Source: Actinoplanes lobatus
GTDB taxonomy: Bacteria > Actinomycetota > Actinomycetes > Mycobacteriales > Micromonosporaceae
Length of the DNA: 64,000 nucleotides
Reading direction: 5' to 3'
Assembly (NCBI RefSeq): GCF_014205215.1
Contig: NZ_JACHNC010000001.1
Location: 9,234,501-9,298,500 of the forward strand
In this document: piece after piece, positions 54,090 through 63,744 of the stretch
Numbering within the stretch: position 1 is the first letter of the stretch
Layout of the letters: every line of letters begins with the position of its first letter
Notes under the pieces: model-generated
Databases searched by the model: none
What the model was told of the DNA's origin: nothing
What the model saw: the letters and a program-made list of their open reading frames with translations, nothing else
Program-made: the position numbers and the translations under genes

Positions 54090-55271
54090 ATGGCCGTACC
54101 CCAGACACACGATGAGGCGATCACCGCCGCCCACCGGCTCGCCGCGGTCCTGGAGCCGGGCGCGGTCCAGCGCGACCGGGACGGCGCGGAGGTCGTCCCG
54201 CACGAGGCCCTGGCCGCCCTCGACGCCTCCGGGCTGCTCGGCATCACCGTCGGAGTGTCCGACGGCGGCCCGGGCCTGGGCCCGCGGACCCTCGGCGAGG
54301 TGGCGCGGATCGTCGCGGCCGCCGACCCGGCGATCGCCCAGGTCCCGCAGAGCCACTTCCTGCTGGTGGACGTGCTCGCGGTGCACGCCGGACCGGAGGC
54401 CCGCAAGCGCGCCTTCGGTGACGTGCTGGCCGGCCGGCGGCTGGGGAACGCGTTCGCCGAACGCGGCGGGCAGCACGCCCAGGATCTGCGCACCCGGATC
54501 ACCGACGGCCTGCTGGACGGGGTCAAGTACTACACCACCGGGGCGCTGACCAGCGCGTGGATCGCGGTGAGCGCCCTCGACGAGACGGGGCGGGTGGTGC
54601 TGGCCCTGGTGCCGCGGGCCGCCGAGGGGGTGTCGGTCGACACCGACTGGGACATGCTCGGGCAGCGGGCGACGATCAGTGGCACGGCCACGTTCCGGCG
54701 GGTGCCGGTGGAGGCCGGGATGCGTATCGACTACGCGGGCGCGTACGAGGTCCCGCAGCAGATCGGGGCCCGGGCGCAGCTGGTGCACGCGGCCATCGAG
54801 GTGGGCATCGCGGGCGCGGCTCTGCGGGACGCCCGGTCCTACCTGCGGGTGAAGGCGCGGCCGTCCACCGAGGCGGTCCGGTCCGGTGCGGCGGCGGCCG
54901 TCGACGACCCGCACGTGCGGCACCGTTACGGACGGCTGGCGACCCGGGTGCGAGCGGCGGAGGCCCTGCTGGAGTCGGCTGCCCGTACCCTCGATGAAGT
55001 GGGGTTGATCCCCGCGGACGCCGAGGCCGCGGCACGTGGCTCGCTCGCCGTCGCGGCCGCGAAGGCCTTCGGCAGCGAGGTGGCGCTGGAGGCCGGGTCG
55101 GAGCTGTTCACCATGTGCGGGACGAGTTCGGCGGCCGCGAAGTACGACCTGGACCGGCACTGGCGCAACGCGCGCACGCACAGCGTCCACGACCCGATGG
55201 ACTGGAAGTACGCGCACATCGCGGCCTACGAGCTGGCGGATCAGCTGCCGCCCAATCACGGCCAGCTCTGA
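54090..55271 (+). CDS. SfnB/DszC-like acyl-CoA dehydrogenase-fold flavoenzyme
   Basis: A 393-residue flavoprotein of the acyl-CoA dehydrogenase superfamily but of the monooxygenase branch. The C-terminal signature ELFTMCGTSSAAAKYDLDRHWRNARTHSVHDPMDWK is typical of SfnB and DszC, which use reduced flavin to oxidise sulfur or other heteroatoms. The N-terminal helical domain and the middle beta domain (DGLLDGVKYYTTGALTSAWIAVSA) are complete. No sulfonate gene lies beside it, so the substrate is unknown; a flavin reductase must come from elsewhere. Confidence 0.85.
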   Translation: MAVPQTHDEAITAAHRLAAVLEPGAVQRDRDGAEVVPHEALAALDASGLLGITVGVSDGGPGLGPRTLGEVARIVAAADPAIAQVPQSHFLLVDVLAVHAGPEARKRAFGDVLAGRRLGNAFAERGGQHAQDLRTRITDGLLDGVKYYTTGALTSAWIAVSALDETGRVVLALVPRAAEGVSVDTDWDMLGQRATISGTATFRRVPVEAGMRIDYAGAYEVPQQIGARAQLVHAAIEVGIAGAALRDARSYLRVKARPSTEAVRSGAAAAVDDPHVRHRYGRLATRVRAAEALLESAARTLDEVGLIPADAEAAARGSLAVAAAKAFGSEVALEAGSELFTMCGTSSAAAKYDLDRHWRNARTHSVHDPMDWKYAHIAAYELADQLPPNHGQL

Positions 55272-55296
55272 AGGCCGGCCGTCGACGGCCGGCCTT
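55271..55296. terminator. 26-bp perfect palindrome, bidirectional terminator
   Basis: A self-complementary 26-bp sequence (two 13-base arms, AAGGCCGGCCGTC and complement) begins at the last base of the SfnB-like stop and lies before the convergent GNAT gene. Confidence 0.75.
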
Positions 55297-55303
55297 CACG
55301 CCT

Positions 55304-55966
55304 CTACCCCGTGTATCTGAAGGACGCGAACACCACGTCGGCGCTGTGCGTGAAGCCGAGGCGGCCGTAGAGCCGGATCGCGTTCTCGTTGTCGTGGACC
55401 GCGTGCAGGAACGGCAGCTCGCCGCGGGCCAGGATGCCGGCCGCGACGGCGAGGGTGAGCCGTGCGCCGAGGCCCTTGCCGCGGTAGGCCGGGTCGGTGC
55501 AGACCGCGCTCACCTCGGTCCAGCCGGGCATCCGGAAGCGTTCGCCGGCCATCGCGATGAGACGGCCGCCGGAGTCCCGGATGCCGAGGTAGCGGCCGAG
55601 GTCGACGGTGCGTTTGAGGAACGGGCCGGGCTCGGCGCGGGCGACCAGGTCGAGCATCTCGGGAACGTCCTTCTCGGTGAGCGGGACGGCCTCCGGATCC
55701 TCGACACCGGACATGCTCTGGCCGATCATCTGCACTCCCGGGGTGACCCGGTCCACCTCCCACCCCGCGCGCGGGGTGATGGACGGGCCGGTGAGGAGCG
55801 CGTGGTCGGTGATCGTCGCCAGATCACGCCAGGCGGCCGGGTCGGCTGGGTCGCTCAGCGCGGCGAACGGGGCGATCTCGGGCAGGTATCGGGCGGCGTT
55901 GCCCGCGGCCTCGGCGAAACACGCCTGCGGCCCGGTGAGGGCGGCCCACACGGGGTTGTTCAGCAC
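55304..55966 (-). CDS. GNAT-family N-acetyltransferase
   Basis: A 220-residue acetyltransferase. The acetyl-CoA site is AVCTDPAYRGKGLGARLTLAVAAGILARGELPFLHAVHDNENAIRLYGRLGFTHS, with the Q/RxxGxG/A motif in YRGKGLGA. The N-terminal 90 residues form a second, diverged half as in FR47/ZapA-type GNATs. The acceptor is unknown. Confidence 0.88.
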   Translation of the reverse strand: MLNNPVWAALTGPQACFAEAAGNAARYLPEIAPFAALSDPADPAAWRDLATITDHALLTGPSITPRAGWEVDRVTPGVQMIGQSMSGVEDPEAVPLTEKDVPEMLDLVARAEPGPFLKRTVDLGRYLGIRDSGGRLIAMAGERFRMPGWTEVSAVCTDPAYRGKGLGARLTLAVAAGILARGELPFLHAVHDNENAIRLYGRLGFTHSADVVFASFRYTG

Positions 55967-56047
55967 ACCCCAGACCCTGCCTCCTGCCGGCGGGTCGCGC
56001 CAGTAGATATCCGTCTAACCACCCGCACGCTTATCTGTCGGGTTCCG

Positions 56048-59000
56048 TCATACGGTTGCCTGCCGGCGCACCGTCGGTTCCTCCACGGCCACGGTGAGTT
56101 CCGGGATGTCGGCCGGCCACAGCGGCTTGGCGAAGTGGTAGCCCTGGCCGTACCGGCAGCCCATGGCGTCCAGGGCGGCCCGCTGACCAACCTCCTCGAT
56201 GCCCTCGGCGACGACCGCGAGATCGAGGTTGTGCGACAGGGTGACGATCGCGTCGACCAGCGCGTGCTGCTGCCGGCTCGTCAGAATGTCGTCGATGAAC
56301 GATTTATCCAGCTTAACGACGTCCACCGGCATCTGCCGAAGGTAGCTGAGCGACGAGTAGCCGGTGCCGAAGTCGTCGATCGCGATCCGTACGCCCATGG
56401 CCCGCAACTCCTCGAGATCCGCCAGCACCTTCTCGGCGTCCCGCAGCACGAGGCTCTCGGTGATCTCCAGGAGCAGCCACTGCGCCCGGGCCCCGGTGTC
56501 GGTCAGCGCCCGGCGTACCTGGTCGGCGAAGTCCGCGGTCCGGAACTGCCGCGCCGACACGTTGACGCTCACGTAGCGCAGCGTCGTCTCCGGGTTCTCC
56601 GCCCGCCACCGCGCGAACTGCCGCAGCGCCTCGCGGAGCACCCACGAGCCGATCCCGACGATCGCGCCGCTCTCCTCGGCCGCCTCCACGAAGAAGAACG
56701 GACCGAGCAGGCCACGGGACGGGTGCTGCCACCGGACCAGCGCCTCGACGCCGGTGATCCGCTGGTCGGCGAGCTCCACGATGGGCTGGTACTGGAGGAC
56801 GAACTGCTCCTCCTCGATCGCCTCGTGCAGGGCGGTACGCATCTCCAGCCGCTGCACCATGGCGGTGTGCAGGTCGCTCTGGTAACGCCGCCAGCCGCTC
56901 TTGCCGTTGCCCTTGGCCAGGTAGAGCGCCAGGTCGGCGTGGCGCAGCAGCTCGGTGGCCGACTCGGCCTCCCGGTTCGTGGCCACGCCGATGCTGGCCG
57001 CGCCGCTGACCACGTGCGTGCCGCCGTCGCCGTCGAACACCTCGATCGGCGCCTCCAGGGCCTCCACGAGCCGCGCCGCCACCGTCTCCGCGGCGTCCAC
57101 GGTGTCGCTCTGCTCGACCAGGACGGCGAACTCGTCGCCGCCCATCCGGGCCGCCGTGCTGCCGGCCCCGATGATCGCCGAGATCCGCCGCGCCACGGCG
57201 AGCAGCAGCTGGTCGCCGACCGCGTGCCCGAGGGTGTCGTTGACCTCCTTGAAGTCGTCCAGGTCGACGAAGAGCACGCCGAGGGTGGCGCCGTCCCGCT
57301 CGGCCACGCAGAACGCCTGCTCCAGCCGGTCCCGGAACAGCACCCGGTTGGCGAGCCCGGTCAGCGCGTCGTGGAACGCCTGGTGGGTGAGGTCGCTCTC
57401 CAGCCCGCGCCGCGCGGTCACGTCCCGCAGCGTCACCACGAGGCCGCCCACCGTCGGGTCGTCGCGCAGGTCCCGCAGGTCGCACTCGATCTCGATGGCG
57501 CGGCCGCCGGCGCCGACCGCGGTCAGCTCGATGTCGTCCAGATCGCCCGCGCCCATCCGGTCGAGGACCTCCCGCAGCGCCTCCGGTGCCGCGATCAGAT
57601 CGGCGATCGGGGCACCGGTCGGATCGGCGCCGAACAGGGTCTCCGCGGACGGGGTGGCGTAGCGGATGACACCGTCGGAGTCCAGCACCAGGATGACGTC
57701 GGAGGCGCTCTGGATCAGGGTGCGGAACCGGGCCTCACCCTCCCGGCGGCTCACCTCGGCGGTCAGCGCGATCCGCTCCAGCACCGCGTTGATCTGGGCG
57801 CTGAGCGTCTCGAAGGCCGGGCGCATCACGTGCAGGACGGGGTCCGGCGCGCCGAGCACCATGGTCCCGACCCGGTCACCGGGCAGCTGCTGGGTGGTGC
57901 AGAGCGCGTGCGGGAAACCGCCCGACTCCAGCCCGTCCGGCAGATCGGCGGCGGCCGCCAGGCGCACCCGCACCGCGGCGGTGCCCGGCTCGGGCACCGA
58001 GAACTGGAGGTGGTACTGCTGGTCCGCGGGAATCAGCCGGGCCACCGCCTGGCGGATCGCGGCGGCCACGCCCACGTCGGTGACGGCCGCGTTCAGCAGC
58101 GCCACGGCCTCGCGCAGCGCCCGCTCCCGGAGGCCGGCCGCCCGCTGGGTCCGGGCCAGGTCCGCGACCCGGCCCAGCACCAGCAGGAACATCACCGCCG
58201 CGGCGACCGCGATGACCGGCGCGTCGACCACGCCCTCCCGGCCCACGAAGTACTCGACGGCCAGCATCGCCGGCGCGATCAGCGCGGCCGTGGTCAGCCA
58301 GAACAGCCGGTGGCGGCCCATCTCCGGGACGACCGGCTCGCCCGGTGCCGACAGCGACCGCATCGACGGCGACAGCGCCGCGAAGCCGGTCACCGAGTAA
58401 AAGACGATCCAGCCGAGGTCGACCGGGCCGCCCAGCACCCACGCGCTGTTCAGCTGCGACTGGCCGTAGAACACGTCGGCGGCCAGCAGGCCCACCATCG
58501 CGGCGCCCAGGGTGGCGGCCGCGCCCGGCCGGCGGCCCGCGCCGGTGAACATCCGCAGGATCATCGCGAGCACCAGCACGTCGCCGAGCGGGTAGCCGAT
58601 CGACACCAGCTTCCCCAGCACCGACAGGTCCTCGGCGCGGGCGCACGGCGCGATCCAGTACACCCAGGCCAGCAGGCCCAGCCCGACCGTCGGCACCAGC
58701 GCGTCCAGCAGCGCCGCGCGGTTGGCGGCGCCGCCGCCGCGGGCCCGTACGAGAAGCAGCAGCCCGGCCGCCAGCGGCGGGTACACCAGCAGGTAGAACA
58801 GGTCCGCCGGCCCCGGGAAGCCGGGGTCGCGGCCGAGCACCAGCTCCAGGTTGTACCAGGTGTCACCGGTGGTGAAGAGGACCAGCGCGAGACTGATCAG
58901 AATCCACGGCAGCCGCCGCTGCGGGCGATGCTTCCGGACACCCACCAGCACCATCGCGGCGCTGGAATAGCCCAGCGCCGCCCAGGTGAAGAGGTGACTG

Positions 59001-59077
59001 TCGGGAACGGCGTAATAGACACCGGCGAGAGCCAGGATCCAGACACCGAAGCACGCGCGAACGGCTCGCGTCGACAA
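56048..59077 (-). CDS. Membrane PAS-GGDEF-EAL c-di-GMP enzyme
   Basis: About 1009 residues. Eight to ten N-terminal helices (about 1-300) form a membrane sensor region. A soluble linker (GAF-like, about 320-430) and a PAS domain (near 450-490, ARFRTLIQSASDVILVLDSDGVIRYATPSAETLFG) follow. Then comes a GGDEF domain with an intact RMGGDEFAV near 645, and an EAL domain with GVEALVRW near 777 and VAEGIEEVGQ further on. It can in principle both make and degrade c-di-GMP. The start is a TTG six bases after GGAG; the frame upstream is non-membrane shadow. In actinomycetes c-di-GMP delays sporulation and controls motility. Confidence 0.9.
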   Translation of the reverse strand: MSTRAVRACFGVWILALAGVYYAVPDSHLFTWAALGYSSAAMVLVGVRKHRPQRRLPWILISLALVLFTTGDTWYNLELVLGRDPGFPGPADLFYLLVYPPLAAGLLLLVRARGGGAANRAALLDALVPTVGLGLLAWVYWIAPCARAEDLSVLGKLVSIGYPLGDVLVLAMILRMFTGAGRRPGAAATLGAAMVGLLAADVFYGQSQLNSAWVLGGPVDLGWIVFYSVTGFAALSPSMRSLSAPGEPVVPEMGRHRLFWLTTAALIAPAMLAVEYFVGREGVVDAPVIAVAAAVMFLLVLGRVADLARTQRAAGLRERALREAVALLNAAVTDVGVAAAIRQAVARLIPADQQYHLQFSVPEPGTAAVRVRLAAAADLPDGLESGGFPHALCTTQQLPGDRVGTMVLGAPDPVLHVMRPAFETLSAQINAVLERIALTAEVSRREGEARFRTLIQSASDVILVLDSDGVIRYATPSAETLFGADPTGAPIADLIAAPEALREVLDRMGAGDLDDIELTAVGAGGRAIEIECDLRDLRDDPTVGGLVVTLRDVTARRGLESDLTHQAFHDALTGLANRVLFRDRLEQAFCVAERDGATLGVLFVDLDDFKEVNDTLGHAVGDQLLLAVARRISAIIGAGSTAARMGGDEFAVLVEQSDTVDAAETVAARLVEALEAPIEVFDGDGGTHVVSGAASIGVATNREAESATELLRHADLALYLAKGNGKSGWRRYQSDLHTAMVQRLEMRTALHEAIEEEQFVLQYQPIVELADQRITGVEALVRWQHPSRGLLGPFFFVEAAEESGAIVGIGSWVLREALRQFARWRAENPETTLRYVSVNVSARQFRTADFADQVRRALTDTGARAQWLLLEITESLVLRDAEKVLADLEELRAMGVRIAIDDFGTGYSSLSYLRQMPVDVVKLDKSFIDDILTSRQQHALVDAIVTLSHNLDLAVVAEGIEEVGQRAALDAMGCRYGQGYHFAKPLWPADIPELTVAVEEPTVRRQATV

Positions 59078-59184
59078 GGCGTACTCCGATCGTGAGGCGG
59101 CGGGCAGTTGCCGACTCGCCGTATCGGGTCCGCGGGGGCCGACATGAGCCGCCCGCTGCGGGCGCAACCGTCCGGCAACCGGCC

Positions 59185-60090
59185 TCAGCCGGCCATCGCG
59201 TCCACCAGGCGCCGGGCCGATCCGGCCAGGTTCCACCGCTCGGCGAGCGCCAGCAGCGCGTCCGGGTGGCGCGGGGCGGCCGGCAGGACCGGGTCGAAGG
59301 CGGGCAGCGGCACGTCGGTGGCCACCTTGCAGACCGGTAGGGCGCGGCCCAGGTACTCCCGGGAGGCCAACAGCTTCGTCCGCACGCCGGGGGCGAAACC
59401 GGCGTCCGGGTCGTCCAGGGCGGCCAGGATGTGCTCGACCCCGCCGTACCTCTCGATCAGGCGCGCCGCGGTCTTCTCGCCGACGCCGGCCACGCCCGGC
59501 AGACCGTCGCTGGGGTCGCCGCGCATCGCGGCGAAGTCCGCGTACCACCGCGCCTCGACCCCGTACTTCGCCTGGACCAGCGCCTCGTCGGCGTCCTCCA
59601 GCTTGGCCACGCCGCGGCCGCAGTAGAGCAGGCGGGTCCCGCGGGCGTCGTCGACCAGCTGGAACAGGTCACGGTCGCCGGAGACCACCTCGACCGGCGC
59701 GGGCTGCCCGTACGCCAGCGTGCCGAGCACGTCGTCGGCCTCGTACCCCTTCACGCCGAACGCCGGGATGCCGATCGCCTCGAGGGTCTCCAGCAGCACC
59801 GGCACCTGCCGCTCCAGCGACGCCGGCACCTCCTCGACGTCACCGTGGGCGACCCGGTGCTTCTTGTACGACGGCACCAGCTCCACCCGCCAGGCCGGGC
59901 GCCAGTCCGCGTCCAGCGCGCACACCAGGCGGTCCGGGCGGCGGGTGCGGATGAGCTGGGCGAGCATGTCGAGGAAGCCGCGGATCGCGTTCACCGGCTC
60001 ACCGGCCGCGGTCCGGGCCGCCTTCTCCGGTATGCCGTGGAACGCACGGAAGTAGAGGCTCGGGGCGTCGACGGCCAGCAGAGGTCTCAC
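59185..60090 (-). CDS. 5'-3' exonuclease (PolA N-terminal/ExoIX-like)
   Basis: A 301-residue flap-nuclease-family protein: LLAVDAPSLYFRAFHGIP, a central KKHRVAHGDVEEVPASLERQVPVL arch, acidic metal sites GYEADDVLGTLAY and VVSGDRDLFQLVDDA, and the helix-hairpin-helix GLPGVAGVGEKTAARLIERYGGVEHIL. It is the stand-alone form of the DNA polymerase I exonuclease domain, for primer removal or repair. It starts at GTG 60090. Confidence 0.92.
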   Translation of the reverse strand: MRPLLAVDAPSLYFRAFHGIPEKAARTAAGEPVNAIRGFLDMLAQLIRTRRPDRLVCALDADWRPAWRVELVPSYKKHRVAHGDVEEVPASLERQVPVLLETLEAIGIPAFGVKGYEADDVLGTLAYGQPAPVEVVSGDRDLFQLVDDARGTRLLYCGRGVAKLEDADEALVQAKYGVEARWYADFAAMRGDPSDGLPGVAGVGEKTAARLIERYGGVEHILAALDDPDAGFAPGVRTKLLASREYLGRALPVCKVATDVPLPAFDPVLPAAPRHPDALLALAERWNLAGSARRLVDAMAG

Positions 60091-60255
60091 CCGCCCACCT
60101 TATCGGCTTCGCCGACCCCGTTTCCGGTACGGGCGGAGCGCGCTCGCCGTCTGTTAACGGGATGTTTCCGGCGCCATTTTGATCTTTTTTGTTCGGTCAT
60201 AAGAAATTCACGCTTGTCATCATCCGGTGACGTTTGGCTCCCGTAGTTCTTCAGT

Positions 60256-60268
60256 GTCCGAATCGGAC
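60256..60268. promoter_or_regulatory. GTCCGA-A-TCGGAC palindrome before nuclease gene
   Basis: A perfect 13-bp palindrome 20 bp upstream of the ATG, just before the AAAGGAG ribosome site. The upstream 100 bp are AT-rich (TTTTGATCTTTTTT, GTCATAAGAAATTC), indicating the promoter. It may be an operator or a leader hairpin. Confidence 0.4.
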
Positions 60269-60288
60269 GACACCAAAGGAGCCGTTTC

Positions 60289-60927
60289 ATGCGCCTCTCC
60301 CCCCGTCCCCTGATCGCCGGCCTCACCGCCGGCCTGATCACTCTCGGTCTGCTGGCCTCCCCCGTCCAGGCCGCCCCGACCGGCATCCCGACCAAGGCGA
60401 CCGCACAGACCTACCTGAACGCCCTGACCGTGGCCGCCGAGGCGAACGCGAGCACCTACGACCGCGACCTGTTCCCGCACTGGATCACCATCTCCGGCAC
60501 CTGCAACACGCGGGAGACGGTGCTGAAGCGGGACGGCACCAACGTCGTCGTCAGCTCGGCGTGCGCCGCCACCTCCGGTTCGTGGTACTCCCCGTACGAC
60601 GGGGCCACCTGGACCGCCGCCTCCGACCTCGACATCGACCACGTGGTCCCGCTGGCGGAGGCGTGGCGTTCCGGCGCCGACGCCTGGACCACCAGCAAGC
60701 GGCAGAGCTTCGCCAACGACCTGACCCGCCCGCAGCTGATCGCCGTCACCGACAACGTGAACCAGTCGAAGAGCGACCAGGACCCGTCGACGTGGCAGCC
60801 GTCGGTCAGCTCCTACCGCTGCACCTACGCCAAGATGTGGATCGCGGTGAAGTACTACTGGGCGCTGAAGCTCCAGTCGTCCGAGAAGACCGCGCTCCAG
60901 ACCATGCTCAACACCTGCTCCAGCTGA
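60289..60927 (+). CDS. Secreted HNH (DUF1524-type) nuclease
   Basis: A 212-residue exported nuclease. The signal peptide of about 29 residues ends in VQA-A. The HNH/beta-beta-alpha metal core is DLDIDHVVPLAEAW followed by the downstream Asn in TDNVNQSKSDQDP; two Cys pairs (SGTCNT, SSACAA, YRCTY, NTCSS) are likely disulfides. Streptomyces homologues are secreted DNases used in nutrient scavenging or DNA turnover. AAAGGAG precedes the ATG. Confidence 0.9.
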   Translation: MRLSPRPLIAGLTAGLITLGLLASPVQAAPTGIPTKATAQTYLNALTVAAEANASTYDRDLFPHWITISGTCNTRETVLKRDGTNVVVSSACAATSGSWYSPYDGATWTAASDLDIDHVVPLAEAWRSGADAWTTSKRQSFANDLTRPQLIAVTDNVNQSKSDQDPSTWQPSVSSYRCTYAKMWIAVKYYWALKLQSSEKTALQTMLNTCSS

Positions 60928-60931
60928 CGCC

Positions 60932-61570
60932 TCATCCGCGCGATTCCGGCCGGCTCCCCGGCCGGCCGGTTTCGGCGAGACGGTGCCGCAGGTAGGCGCG
61001 GCACCGCGGCCACTCCTCGGCGACGACCGAGTACATCGCGGAATCCCGCAGACGGCCCTCCTCGCCCGTCGCCCATGACCGCGACCAGTTGCGCAGCACC
61101 CCCTCGAACTGGGCGCCGAGCCCGGCGATCGCGGCCCGGGAGCGGCTGTTGCGGGCGTCGGTCTTCAGATCGACGCGGGCCGCCTCCCACACCTCGAAGG
61201 CGTTCTCGAACAGCAGGAGCTTGGCCTCCAGGTTGAGGCCGGTGCCCTGCGCGGAGGCCGTCAGCCAGCTGAAGCCGACCTCGATCGCGTGCAGCCGCTC
61301 GGTGCCGGGCCACGGACGCGGGTCCAGGTAGGCGGTCGCGCCCACGGCGCGTCGCGAGACGAGACAGATCTGAGCGTACGGCCGGAGCCAGCCGGCCTCC
61401 GCCCGCCCCAGCTGCACGTCGATGTACTCCTCGACCTCGTCGGGCGCCGGCACCCAGGTCCAGGAGAACGAGTCCCGGTCGCCCCCGGCGGCCCGGGCCA
61501 GCTCCGCGGCGTGGTGGCGGCCGAGCGGCTCCAGACGGACGCGACAGCCTTCCAGCACAGGATGATCCAC
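60932..61570 (-). CDS. GNAT-family N-acetyltransferase (RimJ-like)
   Basis: A 212-residue acetyltransferase of the RimJ/RimL type: [105 protein letters not shown]. The GTG at 61570 follows GGGGGAG; the open frame upstream lacks family character. Acceptor unknown. It is convergent with the nuclease gene, 4 bp apart; a CCGGCCGG hairpin (60946-60965) in its 3' end may stop transcription of both. Confidence 0.88.
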   Translation of the reverse strand: MDHPVLEGCRVRLEPLGRHHAAELARAAGGDRDSFSWTWVPAPDEVEEYIDVQLGRAEAGWLRPYAQICLVSRRAVGATAYLDPRPWPGTERLHAIEVGFSWLTASAQGTGLNLEAKLLLFENAFEVWEAARVDLKTDARNSRSRAAIAGLGAQFEGVLRNWSRSWATGEEGRLRDSAMYSVVAEEWPRCRAYLRHRLAETGRPGSRPESRG

Positions 61571-61705
61571 AGCACTCCCCCATCGCGGCTTGACCGGCAC
61601 GGGTGCGCCGGACCAGGTCCTCACCCGGGGCACCCCGCCCACGAGCAGGGGGTTGCCGGCCAGCGAGCCGGGGCTTCGCGCTGGCGCTCATGACCTGCCC
61701 CGACC

Positions 61706-63181
61706 CTAGGGAATACGTGCCCGATGCTCAACGCGGTTTCCGGTCCGGTGATGGGCCGGGGCCGCCTCGCGTGGCGGGCCGGTGCTCTCGGCGAGGGCCA
61801 CGGCCACCCGGTCGAGGGTGGGGCCCGCGCTGGTCAGGGCGCCGTTGATCAGGGCGGCGAAGGTCAGGTGGCGGCCGTCGCGGGTGGTCACGTAGCCGGA
61901 GAGGGCGTTCACGCCGGTCAGGGTGCCGGTCTTGGCGCGGACGTTGCCGGCCGCGGCGGTGCCCCGCATGCGGTGGCGCAGGGTGCCGCCGACCAGGGGA
62001 TCCGCGGCGCCGGCCACCGGCAGGGCCGCCCGGAAGGCCGGGAACCAGGGACGCCGCCGGGCCGCCGTGAGCAGCGTGGTGAGCTGCCGGGCGGTGACCC
62101 AGTTGCGGCGGCTCAGGCCGGAGCCGTCGCCCATGGTGAGCAGCCGGGTGTCGACACCGAGGCGACCGAGGGCGGCGGTCGCCGCGGCCAGCCCGGTCGG
62201 CCAGCTCCCCGGTTCTCCGGGCGTCGCGGCCCGGCCCATCGCCTTGACCAGCGTCTCGGCGATGCCGTTGTGGGAGAGCTTCAGGAACGGCCGCAGGATC
62301 TCGCGCAACGGGGCGGAGACCCGCGTGGCGAGGATCCGGGCCGTACCCGGGACCGGCCCCCGGACCGTGCCCCCGGCGACCGTCACCCCGTGCCGGCGCA
62401 GCGCCGCCCGGAACACCCCGGCCGCGGTGACGGCCGGATCCGGCACCGAGACCAGCACGGTCCCGGAGCGCCCGGGCGCGACGGATCCGGTGACCGTCAC
62501 CGTCCGGCCGCCGTGGACCCGTACCGCGCTCACACTGTCGCCCCGCCCGGTGACCGCCCGGTTGACCACCCGCACGCTGCGGGTCGGCGGCCACACCGTG
62601 ACCGACGGGCGCCGCCCGCCCGTACCCCGGTAGCGGATCTCGACGGCGCCGGTGTCGGACCGCTCGTCAGCCGCGAAGGTGAGCGCCGAGACGGGTGCGG
62701 TCCAGCCGAACGACTCGTCCTGCCACGACCAGTCCAGCCCGAGCGGCACCCGGTCGAACCAGGTGTCGTCGACGACCAGCCGCCCGGTGAACCGTTTCCG
62801 GCCCCGGGCGACGTCCGCAGCCAGCCCGTCGAACCGCGCGACCGTCAGGGTGGGATCCCCCTGTCCGCGCAGATGAAGGTCGCCGCCACGGGCGCGGACC
62901 GTGGTACGGAACCGGTACCCCGGGCCGAGCACCTCGAGCGCGGCGGCCGCGGTGAGCAGTTTCTGGTTCGAGGCCGGCAGCACCCGCAGACCGGAGTTCC
63001 GCTGGTAGACCGCGGCCCCGGCGGCGTCGCGCACGTCCACGGCGACGGTGGCGCCGGCCAGCGCGGCGCCGGTGAGGATCCGGTCGAGATCGCCGGTGAC
63101 CCCGCCGGACGCGGCCGCCGGGGCGGGGACGCCGAGCAGGGTGGCGGCCACCGCCACGACGAGGGCGCGGGCACGTCGCAT
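61706..63181 (-). CDS. dacB: D-alanyl-D-alanine carboxypeptidase/endopeptidase (PBP4, DacB-like)
   Basis: A 491-residue peptidase S13 enzyme acting on cell-wall peptidoglycan. The signal peptide ends near PAAAS. The active-site SxxK is Ser71-Lys74 (PASNQKLLTAAAALE), SxN is in KLSHNGIAETL, and KTG in RAKTGTLTGVNALSGYV. The large inserted domains between SxxK and SxN are as in the family. It trims or cleaves cross-links in peptidoglycan. Confidence 0.93.
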   Translation of the reverse strand: MRRARALVVAVAATLLGVPAPAAASGGVTGDLDRILTGAALAGATVAVDVRDAAGAAVYQRNSGLRVLPASNQKLLTAAAALEVLGPGYRFRTTVRARGGDLHLRGQGDPTLTVARFDGLAADVARGRKRFTGRLVVDDTWFDRVPLGLDWSWQDESFGWTAPVSALTFAADERSDTGAVEIRYRGTGGRRPSVTVWPPTRSVRVVNRAVTGRGDSVSAVRVHGGRTVTVTGSVAPGRSGTVLVSVPDPAVTAAGVFRAALRRHGVTVAGGTVRGPVPGTARILATRVSAPLREILRPFLKLSHNGIAETLVKAMGRAATPGEPGSWPTGLAAATAALGRLGVDTRLLTMGDGSGLSRRNWVTARQLTTLLTAARRRPWFPAFRAALPVAGAADPLVGGTLRHRMRGTAAAGNVRAKTGTLTGVNALSGYVTTRDGRHLTFAALINGALTSAGPTLDRVAVALAESTGPPREAAPAHHRTGNRVEHRARIP

Positions 63182-63261
63182 GAAGGGGCCACCTCGGCGT
63201 CGGCGGGAACGGGACCGCCGCGATCGTCACACGCGGGCGCCCCGCCGGACGGTGGAATGCC

Positions 63262-63744
63262 CTACAGTCCGCCGAGAAGCGCGACAGTCCGCTCGTCCGG
63301 CCCGTCGTAGTAGCGGTCGAGCACCCGCTCGAACAGGGCCGGGTCATCGGCGGCGCGGGCGAAGAGCGTCATCGACGAGCGCAGTTTCAGGTCGTCGGGG
63401 TAGCCGAGGATCTCCTCCGCGGTGCGCCCGTGGTGCTCCAGCATCGCCTCGGCGCACCGGACCAGCCGCGGTCCCAGGACGGGGTGGCCGAGATAGGCGC
63501 GGGCCTCGCCGAGGTCCCGGACGGCGTAGGTCCGTGCCGTCGGGCTGGAGCCCAGCCCGGCCAGTTGGGGGAAGACGAACCACATCCAGTGGGTGCGTTT
63601 GCGGCCGGCTCTCAGCTCGGCGAGCGCCTGCTCGAAGACGCCGTCCTGGGCCCGTACGAATCGGATCAGATCGGGTAGTTCGTCAGGTCCAGGCATACCG
63701 GAGGGGTTGCCCGTGGCGGGACCCGGCAAACGGCGGGCCGTCAC
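63262..63744 (-). CDS. DUF1810-family protein
   Basis: A 160-residue (or 144 from ATG 63696) small helical protein with the DUF1810 pattern: DLIRFVRAQDGVFEQALAELRAGRKRTHWMWFVFPQLAGLGSSPTARTYAVRDLGEARAYLGHPVLGPRL. Structures of relatives exist but the function is unknown. The GTG at 63744 overlaps the stop of the upstream gene as GTGA, favouring coupled translation; the ATG at 63696 is nearer to the usual N-terminus. Confidence 0.85.
   Translation of the reverse strand: MTARRLPGPATGNPSGMPGPDELPDLIRFVRAQDGVFEQALAELRAGRKRTHWMWFVFPQLAGLGSSPTARTYAVRDLGEARAYLGHPVLGPRLVRCAEAMLEHHGRTAEEILGYPDDLKLRSSMTLFARAADDPALFERVLDRYYDGPDERTVALLGGL

Noticed and set aside
55115..59095. A 1326-codon open frame on the plus strand
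   Set aside because: It is antisense to the SfnB/GNAT/GGDEF-EAL genes, rich in Arg, Gly, His, Gln and Pro, and has no domain pattern; a shadow caused by high GC3.
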